This document shows positions 34,698-44,160 of a stretch of 64,000 nucleotides of DNA, one piece after another. The DNA is from Lachnospiraceae bacterium (lineage in GTDB: Bacteria > Bacillota > Clostridia > Lachnospirales > Lachnospiraceae), in NCBI GenBank assembly GCA_017621815.1, contig JAGASK010000029.1, forward strand, positions 1 through 64,000. Direction: 5' to 3'. The position numbers were made by a program, and so were the translations under genes. Under the pieces are notes generated by a model. It was given only the letters and a program-made list of their open reading frames with translations, did no database searches and was not told where the DNA came from. Positions within the stretch are counted from its first letter, which is position 1. Each line of letters begins with the position of its first letter.

Positions 34698-36307
34698 ATG
34701 AAAACTTTTTATGGGAAACCGGTTTTTTATGGAATTGCTATCGGAAGAATTCAGGTTTTAAAGAAAGAAAAGAAAAATGTATTCAGAAGCCATATTGATG
34801 ATGCACAACAGGAGCTTAAGCGAATGGAGCGCGCCGTTTCGGAAACTGCCGTTCAGTTAAAACAGCTGTATGAAAAGGCTCTTTTAGAAGTAGGAGAGTC
34901 AGGAGCCACAATCTTTGAGGTGCATCAAATGATGTTGGAGGACCAGGACTATCAGGAATCCATTCAGAATATAATTCGTACCCAGCAGGTCAATGCAGAA
35001 TATGCAGTTGCCGTTACAGCAGACAATTTTGCCAACATGTTTGCTATGATGGATGATGCCTATATGAAGGAGCGTGCCGCAGATGTCAGGGATATTTCCG
35101 AAAGATTGATTTCTGTTCTGATGGAGGAAGAAACGGAAGAACTAAACGCTGATATGCCGATTATCATTGTGGCAGATGATTTATCTCCCAGTGAAACAGT
35201 GCAGATGGACAAAAGCAAGGTGCAGTCCTTTGTAACACGTTACGGTTCCACTAATTCCCACACTGCAATTCTGGCAAGAACCATGAATGTACCGGCATTA
35301 ATCGGACTTGATTATGATGAGGATATTGACGGGAAAACAGCCGTTGTTGACGGTTTTAGGGGTGAATTGATTGTAGAACCGGATGAAGCTGTTCTTGCGG
35401 AATATGAAGAAAAAGCGCAACAGGAAATTGCCAAAAAGCAGCTTTTGCAGGAATTAAAGGGCAAGGAGACAATTACTCGTGGAGGCAGGGAGATCAAACT
35501 CTATGCCAATATCGGAGGAATTTCGGATTTACAGTCCGTTATGCAGAATGATGCTGCGGGAATCGGGTTATTCAGGAGTGAGTTTCTGTATCTGGAAAAG
35601 GATACCTACCCTACTGAGGATGAACAGTTTCAGGTATACCGTTCCGTGGCGGAAACTCTTGCAGGAAAAAAGGTTATTATCAGAACCCTGGATATCGGTG
35701 CCGACAAGCAGATTGACTACTTTGGCCTGGATAAGGAAGATAATCCTGCCATGGGGTACCGTGCTATCCGCATCTGTTTAAAGCGGATTGATATTTTTAA
35801 GACACAGCTGCGTGCATTGTTCAGGGCAAGCGCCTATGGAAATATCGGCATTATGTTTCCTATGATTATTTCTGTAGGGGAAGTAAAACGCATTAAGGAA
35901 ATCGTGGAGGAAGTCAAAGCGGAGCTTAAGGAAAACGGAATTGTTTATGGAGAAGTCGAGCTTGGTATTATGATTGAAACACCGGCTGCGGTTATGGTCA
36001 GTGATGAGCTGGCGAAAGAAGTGGACTTTTTCAGTATCGGTACCAATGACTTGACTCAGTATACCCTTGCCATAGACAGAATGCCAAGTTGGATGATATT
36101 TATGATTCCCATCATCCGGCGGTGCTTAAAATGATACAAATGGTAATCGAGAACGGACATAAAGGCGGTGCATGGGTAGGAATCTGCGGGGAGCTTGGAG
36201 CAGATTTGACGCTGACGGATACCTTTGTGGAAATGGGAATCGATGAACTCAGCGTTTCACCTTCCTGTATTCTGCCAATCAGGAAAAAGATACGTGAACA
36301 CAGTTGA
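34698..36307 (+). pseudogene. ptsI: PTS enzyme I, frameshifted before the catalytic cysteine
   Basis: PEP-dependent EI. The intact first frame (to about 36080) has the HPr-binding domain, active His188 in [11 protein letters not shown], and most of the PEP-binding barrel up to [14 protein letters not shown]. It then runs out of frame to a stop at 36134. The remaining C-terminus ([13 protein letters not shown], the catalytic-cysteine segment GICGELGAD, ILPIRKK) lies in the -1 frame, 36080-36307. At the break, GACAGAATGCC fits loss of one AATG (or ACAG) from a tandem pair coding Asp-Arg-Met-Asn (or Asp-Arg-Gln-Asn). There is no slippery heptamer. It may be a real mutation, phase variation or a sequencing error. 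Confidence 0.85.
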
Positions 36308-36345
36308 TAAAACAGCTAATAACTTATTTGCCCCCTTTTTATAAA

Positions 36346-36383
36346 GAAATCGTCAGATAAGAATTTTCTTATTTGACGATTTC
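36346..36383. terminator. Bidirectional terminator between EI and the lipase-like gene
   Basis: An 18-bp inverted repeat (36346-36363 with 36366-36383, one G-U pair) with A- and T-rich flanks, placed between convergent genes. Confidence 0.7.
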
Positions 36384-36388
36384 CTATG

Positions 36389-37777
36389 TCAGTATCCCAT
36401 TTCTTTTAGTTCAGCTACGATTTTTACGTATGCTTCAATCACATCAAAGCCTTTATAATCCTCACGCTTTAAGTCAATCATATCGCCGTGGGAGATTCCG
36501 CGGCGCCCGTTGCTCACAAATGTGCCTTTAAAATTTCCCCATTTGGCGGATTCCTCCGAAACCAGCCCGTCGTTTTTGGACGCTCCCGCAAAGAACATGA
36601 TAAGATTGGGAATCCATAAAAGCGGGTCTCCGAAGGTGTGCTTTACGACAGAAGCATAGCTTTGATAGTAAACGCCCGGAGCATCGGGGTATTTTTCATT
36701 AAATTCCCGGCAGAAGGAAGGTGACAGCTGCTTGCTGGAGTGGTAACAGTCAGGATGCCGGTCTCCCGCCTTGCCAAAGCTTTTGTCAAAAAGAGAAGCT
36801 ACAAGATGATAAATGTTATCCGGCAGTTTGTTCAGCAGGTTCAAAAGCTCAGAGCCTCTGTGGGGCGTGGACATGGTGGTAAGGGAAGCAATTTTTCCTT
36901 CCATATGTAAGCCGGATATCAGGTAGCGGGCATCCAGCCCGCCCTTGGAGTGGGCGATAATGTTTACCTTATCACAGTGATTTTCTTTCAGGATTTCTTC
37001 TGTTTTTTCCCTGATAATTTCCGCGTTGTTTTCAATGGTTCCCCAGGCTTCCTGATGACCGTAATAGACAACAGCCCCGTTTCTTACAAGCTCCTTTGGA
37101 ATTCTGCCCCAGTAATTAAAGTATTTAAAATCCCGAAATCCAATGCCGTGAAGCATGATAATGGGATAGCGTGTGGCACAAATCAGGGAGCCGTCTCTCT
37201 CTTTTCTGTTTTCAAAGCGGCAGGTTTCCGCATCATATTCTATTTTCGCCCGCCTGCTTAAATATTTCAGCGGAAAAAGGTGAATTACCGGTATCCATAA
37301 AAAGCAGATAAAAACAATTCTTTTCCATATGCCCAGACTCCGGCAGGCGGCGAGAATACGGATGCTTCCGTTTAAAATCAAAAGATAAAAATGCAGGCAG
37401 CAGACAATGAGGTCTATCAGAATCATGATAATAACCGTATCGCTGTCTGCAAACTCTGGAAGAATCTGTATATCCAGTACAGTCCAAAGGACATAAAACA
37501 AAAGCTGCGCGCAGATTCCCCAAAAACAAAGCCGCAGAATTTTTCGCCCTCCAAGCATCACCTTAAGGCGGAAGGAGGGCATTTCTTTTGAAGTACGTGA
37601 TTTTGCAGACCTGCAGGGCATAAGATGAAGGCAGATGCAAAGCACTGCATATATCAGGAAAATGCAGGCATCAAGTATAAAGAGCCGGATGCGGGGAGCG
37701 CTGCCCGCATACATATAAGTGGTATAAAAGTAGTTTATCATAATGGCTAAAAGCCAGATATGAGGCAGTAAAATCAT
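36389..37777 (-). CDS. Membrane-anchored alpha/beta hydrolase, lipase-like
   Basis: 462 aa. Four hydrophobic segments in residues 1-175 are followed by an alpha/beta-hydrolase domain (about 200-462). The oxyanion region is PIIMLHGIGFRD, the nucleophile elbow IIAHSKGGLDARYL (Ser in H-S-K-G, a variant of GHSxG), and a late His lies in GISHGDMIDL. It resembles triacylglycerol lipase/PGAP1-like enzymes that act on membrane lipids. CTAAGGAGG precedes the ATG. Single gene, convergent with EI. The substrate is not known. Confidence 0.75.
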   Translation of the reverse strand: MILLPHIWLLAIMINYFYTTYMYAGSAPRIRLFILDACIFLIYAVLCICLHLMPCRSAKSRTSKEMPSFRLKVMLGGRKILRLCFWGICAQLLFYVLWTVLDIQILPEFADSDTVIIMILIDLIVCCLHFYLLILNGSIRILAACRSLGIWKRIVFICFLWIPVIHLFPLKYLSRRAKIEYDAETCRFENRKERDGSLICATRYPIIMLHGIGFRDFKYFNYWGRIPKELVRNGAVVYYGHQEAWGTIENNAEIIREKTEEILKENHCDKVNIIAHSKGGLDARYLISGLHMEGKIASLTTMSTPHRGSELLNLLNKLPDNIYHLVASLFDKSFGKAGDRHPDCYHSSKQLSPSFCREFNEKYPDAPGVYYQSYASVVKHTFGDPLLWIPNLIMFFAGASKNDGLVSEESAKWGNFKGTFVSNGRRGISHGDMIDLKREDYKGFDVIEAYVKIVAELKEMGY

Positions 37778-37792
37778 GGTTCCTCCTTAGCA

Positions 37793-37889
37793 GCGGATTA
37801 CAATTCCGGCACATCTTCTGCAGCTTCCACACCGCAGCACTCTGCGGATTACAATCCCAGCACTTCCTGCGCAACTTCCACACCGCAGC
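37793..37889 (-). repeat. Tandem duplication of a gene's 3' end (51-bp period)
   Basis: Copy A 37793-37838 and copy B 37844-37889 agree at 39 of 46 bases. Copy B is the coding end of the Cys-rich protein gene (CGVEVAQEVLGL, stop). Copy A, downstream on the minus strand, would read CGVEAAEDVPEL and then also a stop. Differences are mainly substitutions and no frame break. Confidence 0.75.
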
Positions 37890-38253
37890 GGATGCAGTCG
37901 GGACAGGAACACAGCATTTTTCCTGTTTCAATGCCTTTTAATTCCTTACATACGCAGCTTCCGGTTTTTTCCTTAAAACATTTTACCATTTCCTTTGAAA
38001 GCTTATAGGTATCTGCCTTTGTGGCAGGATTTTCAAGATTGCCGTCACTGTTTTTAAAGCCTGCCAGCATAACGGCACCTGATAAAGCACCGCAGGTGGC
38101 TTCCATTCCGCCCATACCAAGTCCGAAGCCTTCTGCTGCCTGAAACAGTGTCTTTTCATCAACGCCGATTTCTTCTGCAAAAGCACAGGCCACTGCCTGG
38201 GCACAGTTGAATTTCCTGTCATGATTTGCGATTGCCAGTTCTTTTTTTGTCAT
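37849..38253 (-). CDS. C_GCAxxG_C_C family cysteine-rich protein
   Basis: 134 aa. The family motif is visible as NCAQAV near the N-terminus and GGMEATCGALSGA in the middle, with further cysteines (KCF, CVC, CSCPDC, CG) toward the C-terminus. The family is proposed to bind redox metal or Fe-S centres; no precise function is established. AAAGGA-type site upstream. Its 3' end is duplicated just downstream. Divergent from thiolase 2. Confidence 0.82.
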   Translation of the reverse strand: MTKKELAIANHDRKFNCAQAVACAFAEEIGVDEKTLFQAAEGFGLGMGGMEATCGALSGAVMLAGFKNSDGNLENPATKADTYKLSKEMVKCFKEKTGSCVCKELKGIETGKMLCSCPDCIRCGVEVAQEVLGL

Positions 38254-38568
38254 TTCTTTTGTGTCCTTTCTATTTCAGAAATATTTTTATTTTCATTTCT
38301 TTTTGCTGCTTTTTCCGGTGCATTTTTAAATTATATCATAACTGCCGTGGTAAGACCAGATTAGGGAGTGATAATTCCGGATTATCAAATGTCCTTTGCA
38401 GTGAGACAGCACAGATGCACCTTTGCCGCCGGATATGCAGGAAATCAGTAGACAAAAAAAGGGGAAAGTAGTAGATTATAAATAGTGAGTTTTTCGTATA
38501 GCAGGGTCTGCCAACAGGGCTCCAACAGGCAGGCATATGAAATAATTTTAAGAAGCGAGGTAGAAAAA
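38254..38568. other. Divergent intergenic region
   Basis: 315 bp between the Cys-rich gene and thiolase 2. AT-rich, with possible -10 elements in both directions but no promoter I can defend, no hairpin with a T-tract and no ORF of interest. Confidence 0.4.
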
Positions 38569-39750
38569 ATGGCAAGAAAAGTAGTTTTGGCAGGTGCATG
38601 CCGTACAGCAATCGGAACAATGGGCGGAGCTTTAAGCAATACACCGGCACCGGACCTTGGAACAGTAGTAATTAAAGAAGCTTTAAAAAGAACAGGCATT
38701 AAACCGGAACAGGTTGATGAGGTATATATGGGATGTGTAATCCAGGCAGGGCTCGGACAGAATCCCGCAAGGCAGGCGGCAGTGAATGCGGGTATCCCTG
38801 TAGAAGTGCCTGCAACTACCATTAACGTTTTGTGCGGTTCAGGACTTCACTGTGTGAATCTGGCAGCCAAACTGATTGCCTGCGGCGACGCAGATATTAT
38901 TGTGGCAGGCGGCATGGAAAATATGTCAAAGGCGCCTTACCTGCTTTATGACGCCCGTTTCGGTTATCGTATGGGAGCAGCTAAAATGGATGATGCACTC
39001 CTTAGGGATGCCCTTCATGATGCTTTCGGCGGTTATCATATGGGAATTACAGCTGAAAATGTGGCAGAGGATTGGGGACTTACAAGGCAGCAGCTGGATG
39101 AATTTGCGGCATGGAGCCAGAACAAGTGTGAAAAGGCACAGGCAGAGGGGAAATTTAAAGATGAAATCGTGCCTGTTGAAGTAAAGAAAAAGAAGGAGAC
39201 TATTTTATTTGATACGGATGAAGGACCCAGAGCAGGCGTAACGGCAGAAGGAATCAGCAAGCTTCGTCCTGCCTTTAAGGAGGGCGGTTTAGTAACAGCA
39301 GCCAATTCTTCAGGCATCAATGACGGTGCGGCAGCTATTATTGTTATGAGCGAAGAAAAAGCAAAGGAACTGGGAGTGACACCCATGGGTACATGGATTG
39401 GCGGAGAGCTTGCCGGAGTGGAACCCCGCATTATGGGTGTAGGTCCTGTAGCATCTACCAGAAAAGTAATGGAAAAGACAGGTTATAAGATAGAAGATTT
39501 TGATTTGATTGAAGCAAATGAGGCTTTTGCTGCCCAGTCTGTAGCGGTAGGCCATGACCTTGGATTTGATATGGATAAGCTGAATGTAAACGGCGGCGCT
39601 ATTGCCCTCGGACATCCGGTAGGCGCATCAGGATGCCGTATTCTGGTTACACTGCTTCATGAAATGGCAAAGCGGGATGCCAGAAAGGGACTTGCTACCT
39701 TGTGCGTAGGAGGCGGTATGGGATGTTCCGCTATCGTGGTCAGGGAATAA
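38569..39750 (+). CDS. Acetyl-CoA C-acetyltransferase, second copy
   Basis: 393 aa, closely similar to ThlA at 3505 over the whole length. Cys89 (NVLCGSG), His in [10 protein letters not shown] and Cys in LCVGGGMG are all conserved. AGCGAGG precedes ATG 38569. It is not near the butyrate operon; gatCAB follows 44 bp downstream in the same direction, so it may be cotranscribed with it. Probably a biosynthetic thiolase paralog with different regulation. Confidence 0.92.
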   Translation: MARKVVLAGACRTAIGTMGGALSNTPAPDLGTVVIKEALKRTGIKPEQVDEVYMGCVIQAGLGQNPARQAAVNAGIPVEVPATTINVLCGSGLHCVNLAAKLIACGDADIIVAGGMENMSKAPYLLYDARFGYRMGAAKMDDALLRDALHDAFGGYHMGITAENVAEDWGLTRQQLDEFAAWSQNKCEKAQAEGKFKDEIVPVEVKKKKETILFDTDEGPRAGVTAEGISKLRPAFKEGGLVTAANSSGINDGAAAIIVMSEEKAKELGVTPMGTWIGGELAGVEPRIMGVGPVASTRKVMEKTGYKIEDFDLIEANEAFAAQSVAVGHDLGFDMDKLNVNGGAIALGHPVGASGCRILVTLLHEMAKRDARKGLATLCVGGGMGCSAIVVRE

Positions 39751-39794
39751 GGCAGTAATTGCAACAGGTAATTGTAGTAGAAAGGAATAAATGA

Positions 39795-40088
39795 ATGGCA
39801 AACATAATTACGGATGAAACCATTGAATATGTAGGTATTCTTGCCAAGCTTGAGCTTTCTGAGGAAGAGAAAGAGCAGGCGAAGAAGGATATGGGCAGTA
39901 TGCTGGATTATATTGATAAGCTGGGTGAGCTGGATACTGCCGGAGTTGAGCCTATGTCCCATGTATTCCCGGTCAATAATGTATTCAGGGAAGATGTGGT
40001 TACCAACGGGGATGACAGGGAGAATATCCTTAAAAATGCACCGGAAGAAAAAGACGGGATGTTCGTAGTGCCCCGTACATTTGATTAG
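39795..40088 (+). CDS. gatC: Asp-tRNA(Asn)/Glu-tRNA(Gln) amidotransferase subunit C
   Basis: 97 aa. GatC family: [48 protein letters not shown] and the C-terminal FVVPRTFD. It stabilises GatA and tethers GatB. ATG 39795 follows AAAGGA. GatA begins 13 bp after the stop. Confidence 0.93.
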   Translation: MANIITDETIEYVGILAKLELSEEEKEQAKKDMGSMLDYIDKLGELDTAGVEPMSHVFPVNNVFREDVVTNGDDRENILKNAPEEKDGMFVVPRTFD

Positions 40089-40101
40089 GAGGACGGCAGA
40101 A

Positions 40102-41562
40102 ATGAGTATACTGGATATGACTGCCGTAGAGCTTGCGGCAGCGATTAAAAACAAAGAAGTAACGGTAAAAGAAGCCACTCTTGCCGTGCTTGAACAGATT
40201 GAAAAAAAGGAAAGCGCTTATCATTGCTATGTAACGGTTGATAAGGAAGGCGCTCTTAAGAAGGCGCAGGAAGTACAGGAAAAAATAGACGCAGGAGAGC
40301 TGACAGGACCTCTTGCAGGCGTACCCGTTGCCATTAAGGACAATATGTGTACGGAAGGACTGCTTACTACCTGTTCTTCCAGGATATTGGGAAATTTTGT
40401 CCCCACTTTTTCATCGGAAGCAGTCTTAAATCTGGAAAAGGCAGGAGCAGTTATTTTAGGAAAAACCAATATGGATGAATTTGCCATGGGTTCCACTACG
40501 GAGACTTCGGCTTTTGGCGAGACAAAGAATCCATGGAATCCTGAGCATGTGCCGGGAGGTTCTTCAGGCGGAAGTGCGGCAGCGGTAGCGGCAAATGAAT
40601 GTTTTTATGCCCTTGGTTCCGATACCGGCGGTTCCATCAGACAGCCCGCCTCCTTCTGCGGAGTGGTTGGTTTAAAGCCTACCTACGGAACCGTATCGCG
40701 TTACGGGCTGATTGCCTATGGTTCTTCTTTGGACCAGATTGGACCCTTGTGTAAAGATGTAACGGACTGCGCAACGATTATGGAAGTGATTGCTTCCCAT
40801 GACCTTAAGGATTCCACTTCCGTAGAAAGAGAAGACACAGATTTTACAAGCGCTCTTGTGGATGATGTAAAGGGCATGAAAATCGGCATTCCAAGGGATT
40901 ATTTCGGAGAAGGTCTTGACCCTGAGGTAAAGGCAGCCGTATTAAAGGCGGCGCAGCAGCTGAAAGAAAAAGGTGCAATCGTGGAAGAATTCGACTTAAG
41001 CCTGGTAGAATATGCGATTCCCACCTATTATACTATTGCGGCAGCGGAAGCCAGCTCTAATCTTGAGCGTTTTGACGGCATTAAGTACGGCTATCGTACA
41101 GAAGATTATAACGGACTTCACAATATGTACAAAAAATCACGTTCCGAAGGTTTCGGTGCGGAGGTAAAGAGAAGAATTATGCTGGGAAGCTTTGTTTTAA
41201 GCTCCGGCTATTATGATGCCTACTATTTAAAAGCACTGCGGGTTAAGGCGCTGATTAAGAAAGCCTTTGACGAGGCCTTTGCAAAATATGATGTTATTTT
41301 AGGACCGGTGGCGCCCACCACAGCCCCTAAACTGGGCGACAGCCTGTCAGACCCCATTAAGATGTATCTGGGTGATATTTATACGATTTCCGTCAATCTG
41401 GCAGGACTTCCCGGCTTAAGCATTCCCTGCGGCGTTGACAGCAAGGGGCTTCCTATCGGGCTTCAGCTGATTGGCGACTGTTTTATGGAAAAGAAGTTGA
41501 TTCAGACAGCTTATGCATATGAAAAAGCAAGAGGCGCTTTTGGCAGAAAGGAGGAGAACTGA
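40102..41562 (+). CDS. gatA: Asp/Glu-tRNA amidotransferase subunit A
   Basis: 486 aa, amidase-signature enzyme that releases ammonia from glutamine. The Ser-cisSer-Lys triad is visible: Lys in VAIKDNM, serines in GGSSGGSAAAV and GSDTGGSIRQPA. AGGAGG precedes ATG 40102. Confidence 0.95.
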   Translation: MSILDMTAVELAAAIKNKEVTVKEATLAVLEQIEKKESAYHCYVTVDKEGALKKAQEVQEKIDAGELTGPLAGVPVAIKDNMCTEGLLTTCSSRILGNFVPTFSSEAVLNLEKAGAVILGKTNMDEFAMGSTTETSAFGETKNPWNPEHVPGGSSGGSAAAVAANECFYALGSDTGGSIRQPASFCGVVGLKPTYGTVSRYGLIAYGSSLDQIGPLCKDVTDCATIMEVIASHDLKDSTSVEREDTDFTSALVDDVKGMKIGIPRDYFGEGLDPEVKAAVLKAAQQLKEKGAIVEEFDLSLVEYAIPTYYTIAAAEASSNLERFDGIKYGYRTEDYNGLHNMYKKSRSEGFGAEVKRRIMLGSFVLSSGYYDAYYLKALRVKALIKKAFDEAFAKYDVILGPVAPTTAPKLGDSLSDPIKMYLGDIYTISVNLAGLPGLSIPCGVDSKGLPIGLQLIGDCFMEKKLIQTAYAYEKARGAFGRKEEN

Positions 41563-41563
41563 C

Positions 41564-42994
41564 ATGGAAAAGCAATATGAAACCGTCATTGGACTGGAAG
41601 TTCATGTAGAGCTTGCTACCAAAACTAAAATTTTCTGCGGATGCTCCACTGCTTTCGGAGGTGCGCCCAATACTCATACCTGCCCGGTGTGTACCGGTAT
41701 GCCGGGTTCCCTTCCCGTATTGAACAAACAGGTGCTCGAATATGCGGTAGCGGTAGGTCTTGCTACTAACTGTGATATTACAAAATATTGCAAGTTCGAC
41801 CGTAAAAATTATTTTTATCCTGACAACCCACAGAATTATCAGATATCTCAGCTGTATCTGCCTGTCTGCAGAAACGGCAAGGTAGAGATTGAAACAGAGG
41901 CAGGAAAGAAATTTATAGGAATTCATGAGATTCATATGGAAGAAGATGCGGGCAAATTGGTGCATGATGAATGGGAAGACTGCTCTTTAGTAGATTTTAA
42001 CCGTTCCGGAGTGCCTCTTATTGAAATCGTATCAGAGCCAGATATGAGAAGTGCCAAGGAGGTTATTGCTTACCTGGAAAAACTGCGTATGACTATTCAG
42101 TATCTTGGCGCTTCCGATTGTAAAATGCAGGAAGGCTCCATGCGCGCCGATGTAAATCTTTCCGTAAGGGAGGTTGGCGCTAAAGAATTCGGCACCCGTA
42201 CGGAAATGAAGAATTTAAACTCCTTTAAGGCAATCGCAAGAGCCATTGAGGGAGAAAGAGAGCGTCAGATTGATTTGCTGGAATCAGGAGAAAAAGTAAT
42301 ACAGGAAACAAGGCGATGGGATGATAATAAGGGCGAGTCCTATGCCATGAGAAGCAAGGAAGATGCCCAGGATTACCGTTATTTCCCTGACCCTGATTTG
42401 GTTCCCATTGTTTTAAGCGATGAGTTCCTTGATGAAATCAGGGCAAAGCAGCCTGAATTCCGTGAGGAAAAAATGGTGCGCTACAAGGAAGAATTTGATA
42501 TTCCCGATTATGATATAGAAATTATTACAGGCACCAAGCATATGACGGACATTTTTGAAGCTGCAGTAGCTTTAGGCGCACAGCCGAAGAAGGTTTCCAA
42601 CTGGCTGATGGGTGAAACCCTGCGTCTCCTTAAAGAAAATGATATGGAGCCGGAGGATATCCGCTTTTCACCGGAAAACCTTGCGAAGCTGATTGCGCTT
42701 ACGGATTCCAAATCCATTAACGGTTCCGTAGCCAAAGAGGTTTTCGAGGAAATGTTTAAAAACGATGTTGACCCCGAAAAGTATGTGGAAGAAAAGGGAC
42801 TTAAGACTGTCAATGATGAAGGAGCGCTTCGCAGGACAGTGGAAGATGTGATTGCAAACAATCCCCAGTCCGTAGAAGATTACCGTAACGGTAAGGAAAA
42901 GGCAATCGGCTTTTTGGTAGGTCAGACCATGAAGGCCATGAAGGGCAAGGCTGACCCGGGAATGGTGAACCGCATTTTGAAGGAATTGCTGTAA
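41564..42994 (+). CDS. gatB: Asp/Glu-tRNA amidotransferase subunit B
   Basis: 476 aa. Kinase/amidation subunit that activates the mischarged tRNA. Motifs VIGLEVHVELAT, Zn-site cysteines in CGCSTAFG and CPVCTGMPG, KFDRKNYFYPDNPQ and the C-terminal YqeY-like tail (GKADPGMVNRILKELL). AAGGAGGAG inside the gatA end sets ATG 41564. Because a GlnRS gene is also present (56716), the complex is probably used mainly for Asn-tRNA, or for both. Confidence 0.95.
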   Translation: MEKQYETVIGLEVHVELATKTKIFCGCSTAFGGAPNTHTCPVCTGMPGSLPVLNKQVLEYAVAVGLATNCDITKYCKFDRKNYFYPDNPQNYQISQLYLPVCRNGKVEIETEAGKKFIGIHEIHMEEDAGKLVHDEWEDCSLVDFNRSGVPLIEIVSEPDMRSAKEVIAYLEKLRMTIQYLGASDCKMQEGSMRADVNLSVREVGAKEFGTRTEMKNLNSFKAIARAIEGERERQIDLLESGEKVIQETRRWDDNKGESYAMRSKEDAQDYRYFPDPDLVPIVLSDEFLDEIRAKQPEFREEKMVRYKEEFDIPDYDIEIITGTKHMTDIFEAAVALGAQPKKVSNWLMGETLRLLKENDMEPEDIRFSPENLAKLIALTDSKSINGSVAKEVFEEMFKNDVDPEKYVEEKGLKTVNDEGALRRTVEDVIANNPQSVEDYRNGKEKAIGFLVGQTMKAMKGKADPGMVNRILKELL

Positions 42995-43027
42995 TAAGAC
43001 GGGGTAAAGTGTGGAATATTGTAAGAA

Positions 43028-43063
43028 ACAATAGAAAGCACGCTTTGCGAACTTTCTATTGTC
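43028..43063 (+). repeat. Dispersed palindrome, full reference copy
   Basis: Full 36-bp copy. Arms CAATAGAAAG and CTTTCTATTG flank a core CACGCTTTGCGAA. It lies between gatB and the gatB/DUF1622 terminator. Confidence 0.8.
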
Positions 43064-43070
43064 ATGAATA

Positions 43071-43111
43071 AAAAGGTTTGGAGAAATCATTGGGTTTTCT
43101 CCAAACCTTTT
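43071..43111. terminator. Bidirectional terminator between gatB and the DUF1622-like gene
   Basis: A 16-bp perfect stem (43071-43086 with 43096-43111), loop of 9 nt, with A-run and T-run at the two ends. Confidence 0.8.
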
Positions 43112-43453
43112 CTATTGATGATCTTTTTTATGGTCCGTTGTGCTTTCTTCATTTTTGATTTCCCAGTGAATCAGGAAAGTAAGAAGCGCACGAAGGGCAA
43201 TAATGCTGGCAACAATTAAAATTTCTTTAAACTCCCGCACGGCAACGGTTCTTAATATTTCACTTCCCAATTTGAATTCCAGACCCATTGCCATGCCTTT
43301 GGCAAGGTTCAGTCTGGTTTCGGGTCTGCGCATAATATATTCATAAATACCGTGCAGGCAGGCTACAATGATAATAATGACGCCTGTGTATTCAAAAAGC
43401 AGAATTGCGTAATTAACAATAGTTTGTAATAACTCATGTAAAACTGTATACAT
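43112..43453 (-). CDS. DUF1622-like small membrane protein
   Basis: 113 aa, three hydrophobic segments (about residues 10-40, 50-60 weak, 78-95). The pattern RLNLAKGMAMGLEFKLGSEILRT and REFKEILIVASIIALRALLTF fits DUF1622 as I remember it. No enzymatic motif. Ends at the bidirectional terminator. Function unknown. Confidence 0.7.
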   Translation of the reverse strand: MYTVLHELLQTIVNYAILLFEYTGVIIIIVACLHGIYEYIMRRPETRLNLAKGMAMGLEFKLGSEILRTVAVREFKEILIVASIIALRALLTFLIHWEIKNEESTTDHKKDHQ

Positions 43454-43847
43454 AATTTGTTCCCTTTTCCTCAGTATAAAATTTTAATGAATGGTATCGT
43501 TGATATACTGAAAGCTTAATAAAGACATTATGTGTGAACTGTAACAGTATAGCATGAAGCAGAGAATGTTTCAAGAAAAAATATCTTGTCAAACGAAATT
43601 TTGTATGATAGTATTTTGCCAAAGCATACCTTATTGAGCATTGGCAGTTCAATAAGGATAAAGTATTTCTATTATTAATCAGGCATCATGCCTTTCTTAA
43701 TACTGTGCTGTAAATTGTACGGTATATCAAAGAATCTCAGGAAATCTGCCGCTTATAAAACAGTTGTTTATAAGCATATGCTTTTAATTACCCAATCATA
43801 TTTTATTAAAAGCAGGAGATTTCCGGAGACCTCCTGCAAGGCCACAG
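43454..43847. other. Intergenic region upstream of the Rpn remnant
   Basis: About 390 bp, AT-rich. It holds an imperfect inverted repeat CCTTATTGA / TCAATAAGG (about 43630-43660), similar to the one after hflC. I see no gene; the region may contain decayed upstream parts of the Rpn-like gene, but I cannot align any. Confidence 0.4.
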
Positions 43848-44123
43848 GAGGAAGAGGATGCATACGATATGGTTGCAAATTATGCGGGAGAAGAAGAGAT
43901 GTTCAGAATCAAAGATAAGCATAAGAAAGGCGGGAAAGTGGATATGTGTCAGGGGTTAAGAGAGTGGCTTGAGGATGAGAGAAATGCAGGAGATGCTTCA
44001 AGGCTTGTTATAAGCGTGGAAGCTGCCATGAAAAATTTTAATGTGGATTTACAAAAAGCCTGTGAAGGAACAGGAACCACTGTAGAAGAATATGAAAAAG
44101 CAAAATCCGGGTTTTTGTGTTAA
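43848..44123 (+). pseudogene. Remnant of an Rpn-family nuclease-like gene (C-terminal part)
   Basis: Reads EEDAYDMVANYAGEEEMFRI, then VDMCQGLREWLEDERNAG, a pattern found in the C-terminal third of Lachnospiraceae Rpn-like proteins. It ends in KACEGTGTTVEEYEKAK, much like the end of the 2635 protein (RACEILGATVEKYEKAK). The nuclease domain is absent. The coordinates of its 5' edge are approximate. A hairpin covers its stop codon, and a palindromic repeat follows 37 bp later. Confidence 0.65.
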
Positions 44124-44132
44124 AAACCCGGA
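44106..44132 (+). terminator. Hairpin over the stop of the Rpn remnant
   Basis: TCCGGGTTTTT (44106-44116) pairs with AAAAACCCGGA (44122-44132), loop of 5 nt; no T-tract follows. Confidence 0.45.
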
Positions 44133-44160
44133 GACATGAAAATGCGGTATTTTACCGCCG

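Noticed and set aside
36070-36134. Programmed -1 frameshift in enzyme I
   Set aside because: No X-XXY-YYZ slippery sequence or downstream pseudoknot is visible at the change of frame; a four-base loss explains it better.
36346-36383. Perfect inverted repeat as a possible recombination or attachment site
   Set aside because: It lies between convergent genes with A- and T-rich flanks and fits a bidirectional terminator; no integrase is near.
43688-43918. Open frame of 76 codons with Cys- and Arg-rich content
   Set aside because: No ribosome binding site; the 43848-44123 frame overlapping it has clear Rpn similarity.
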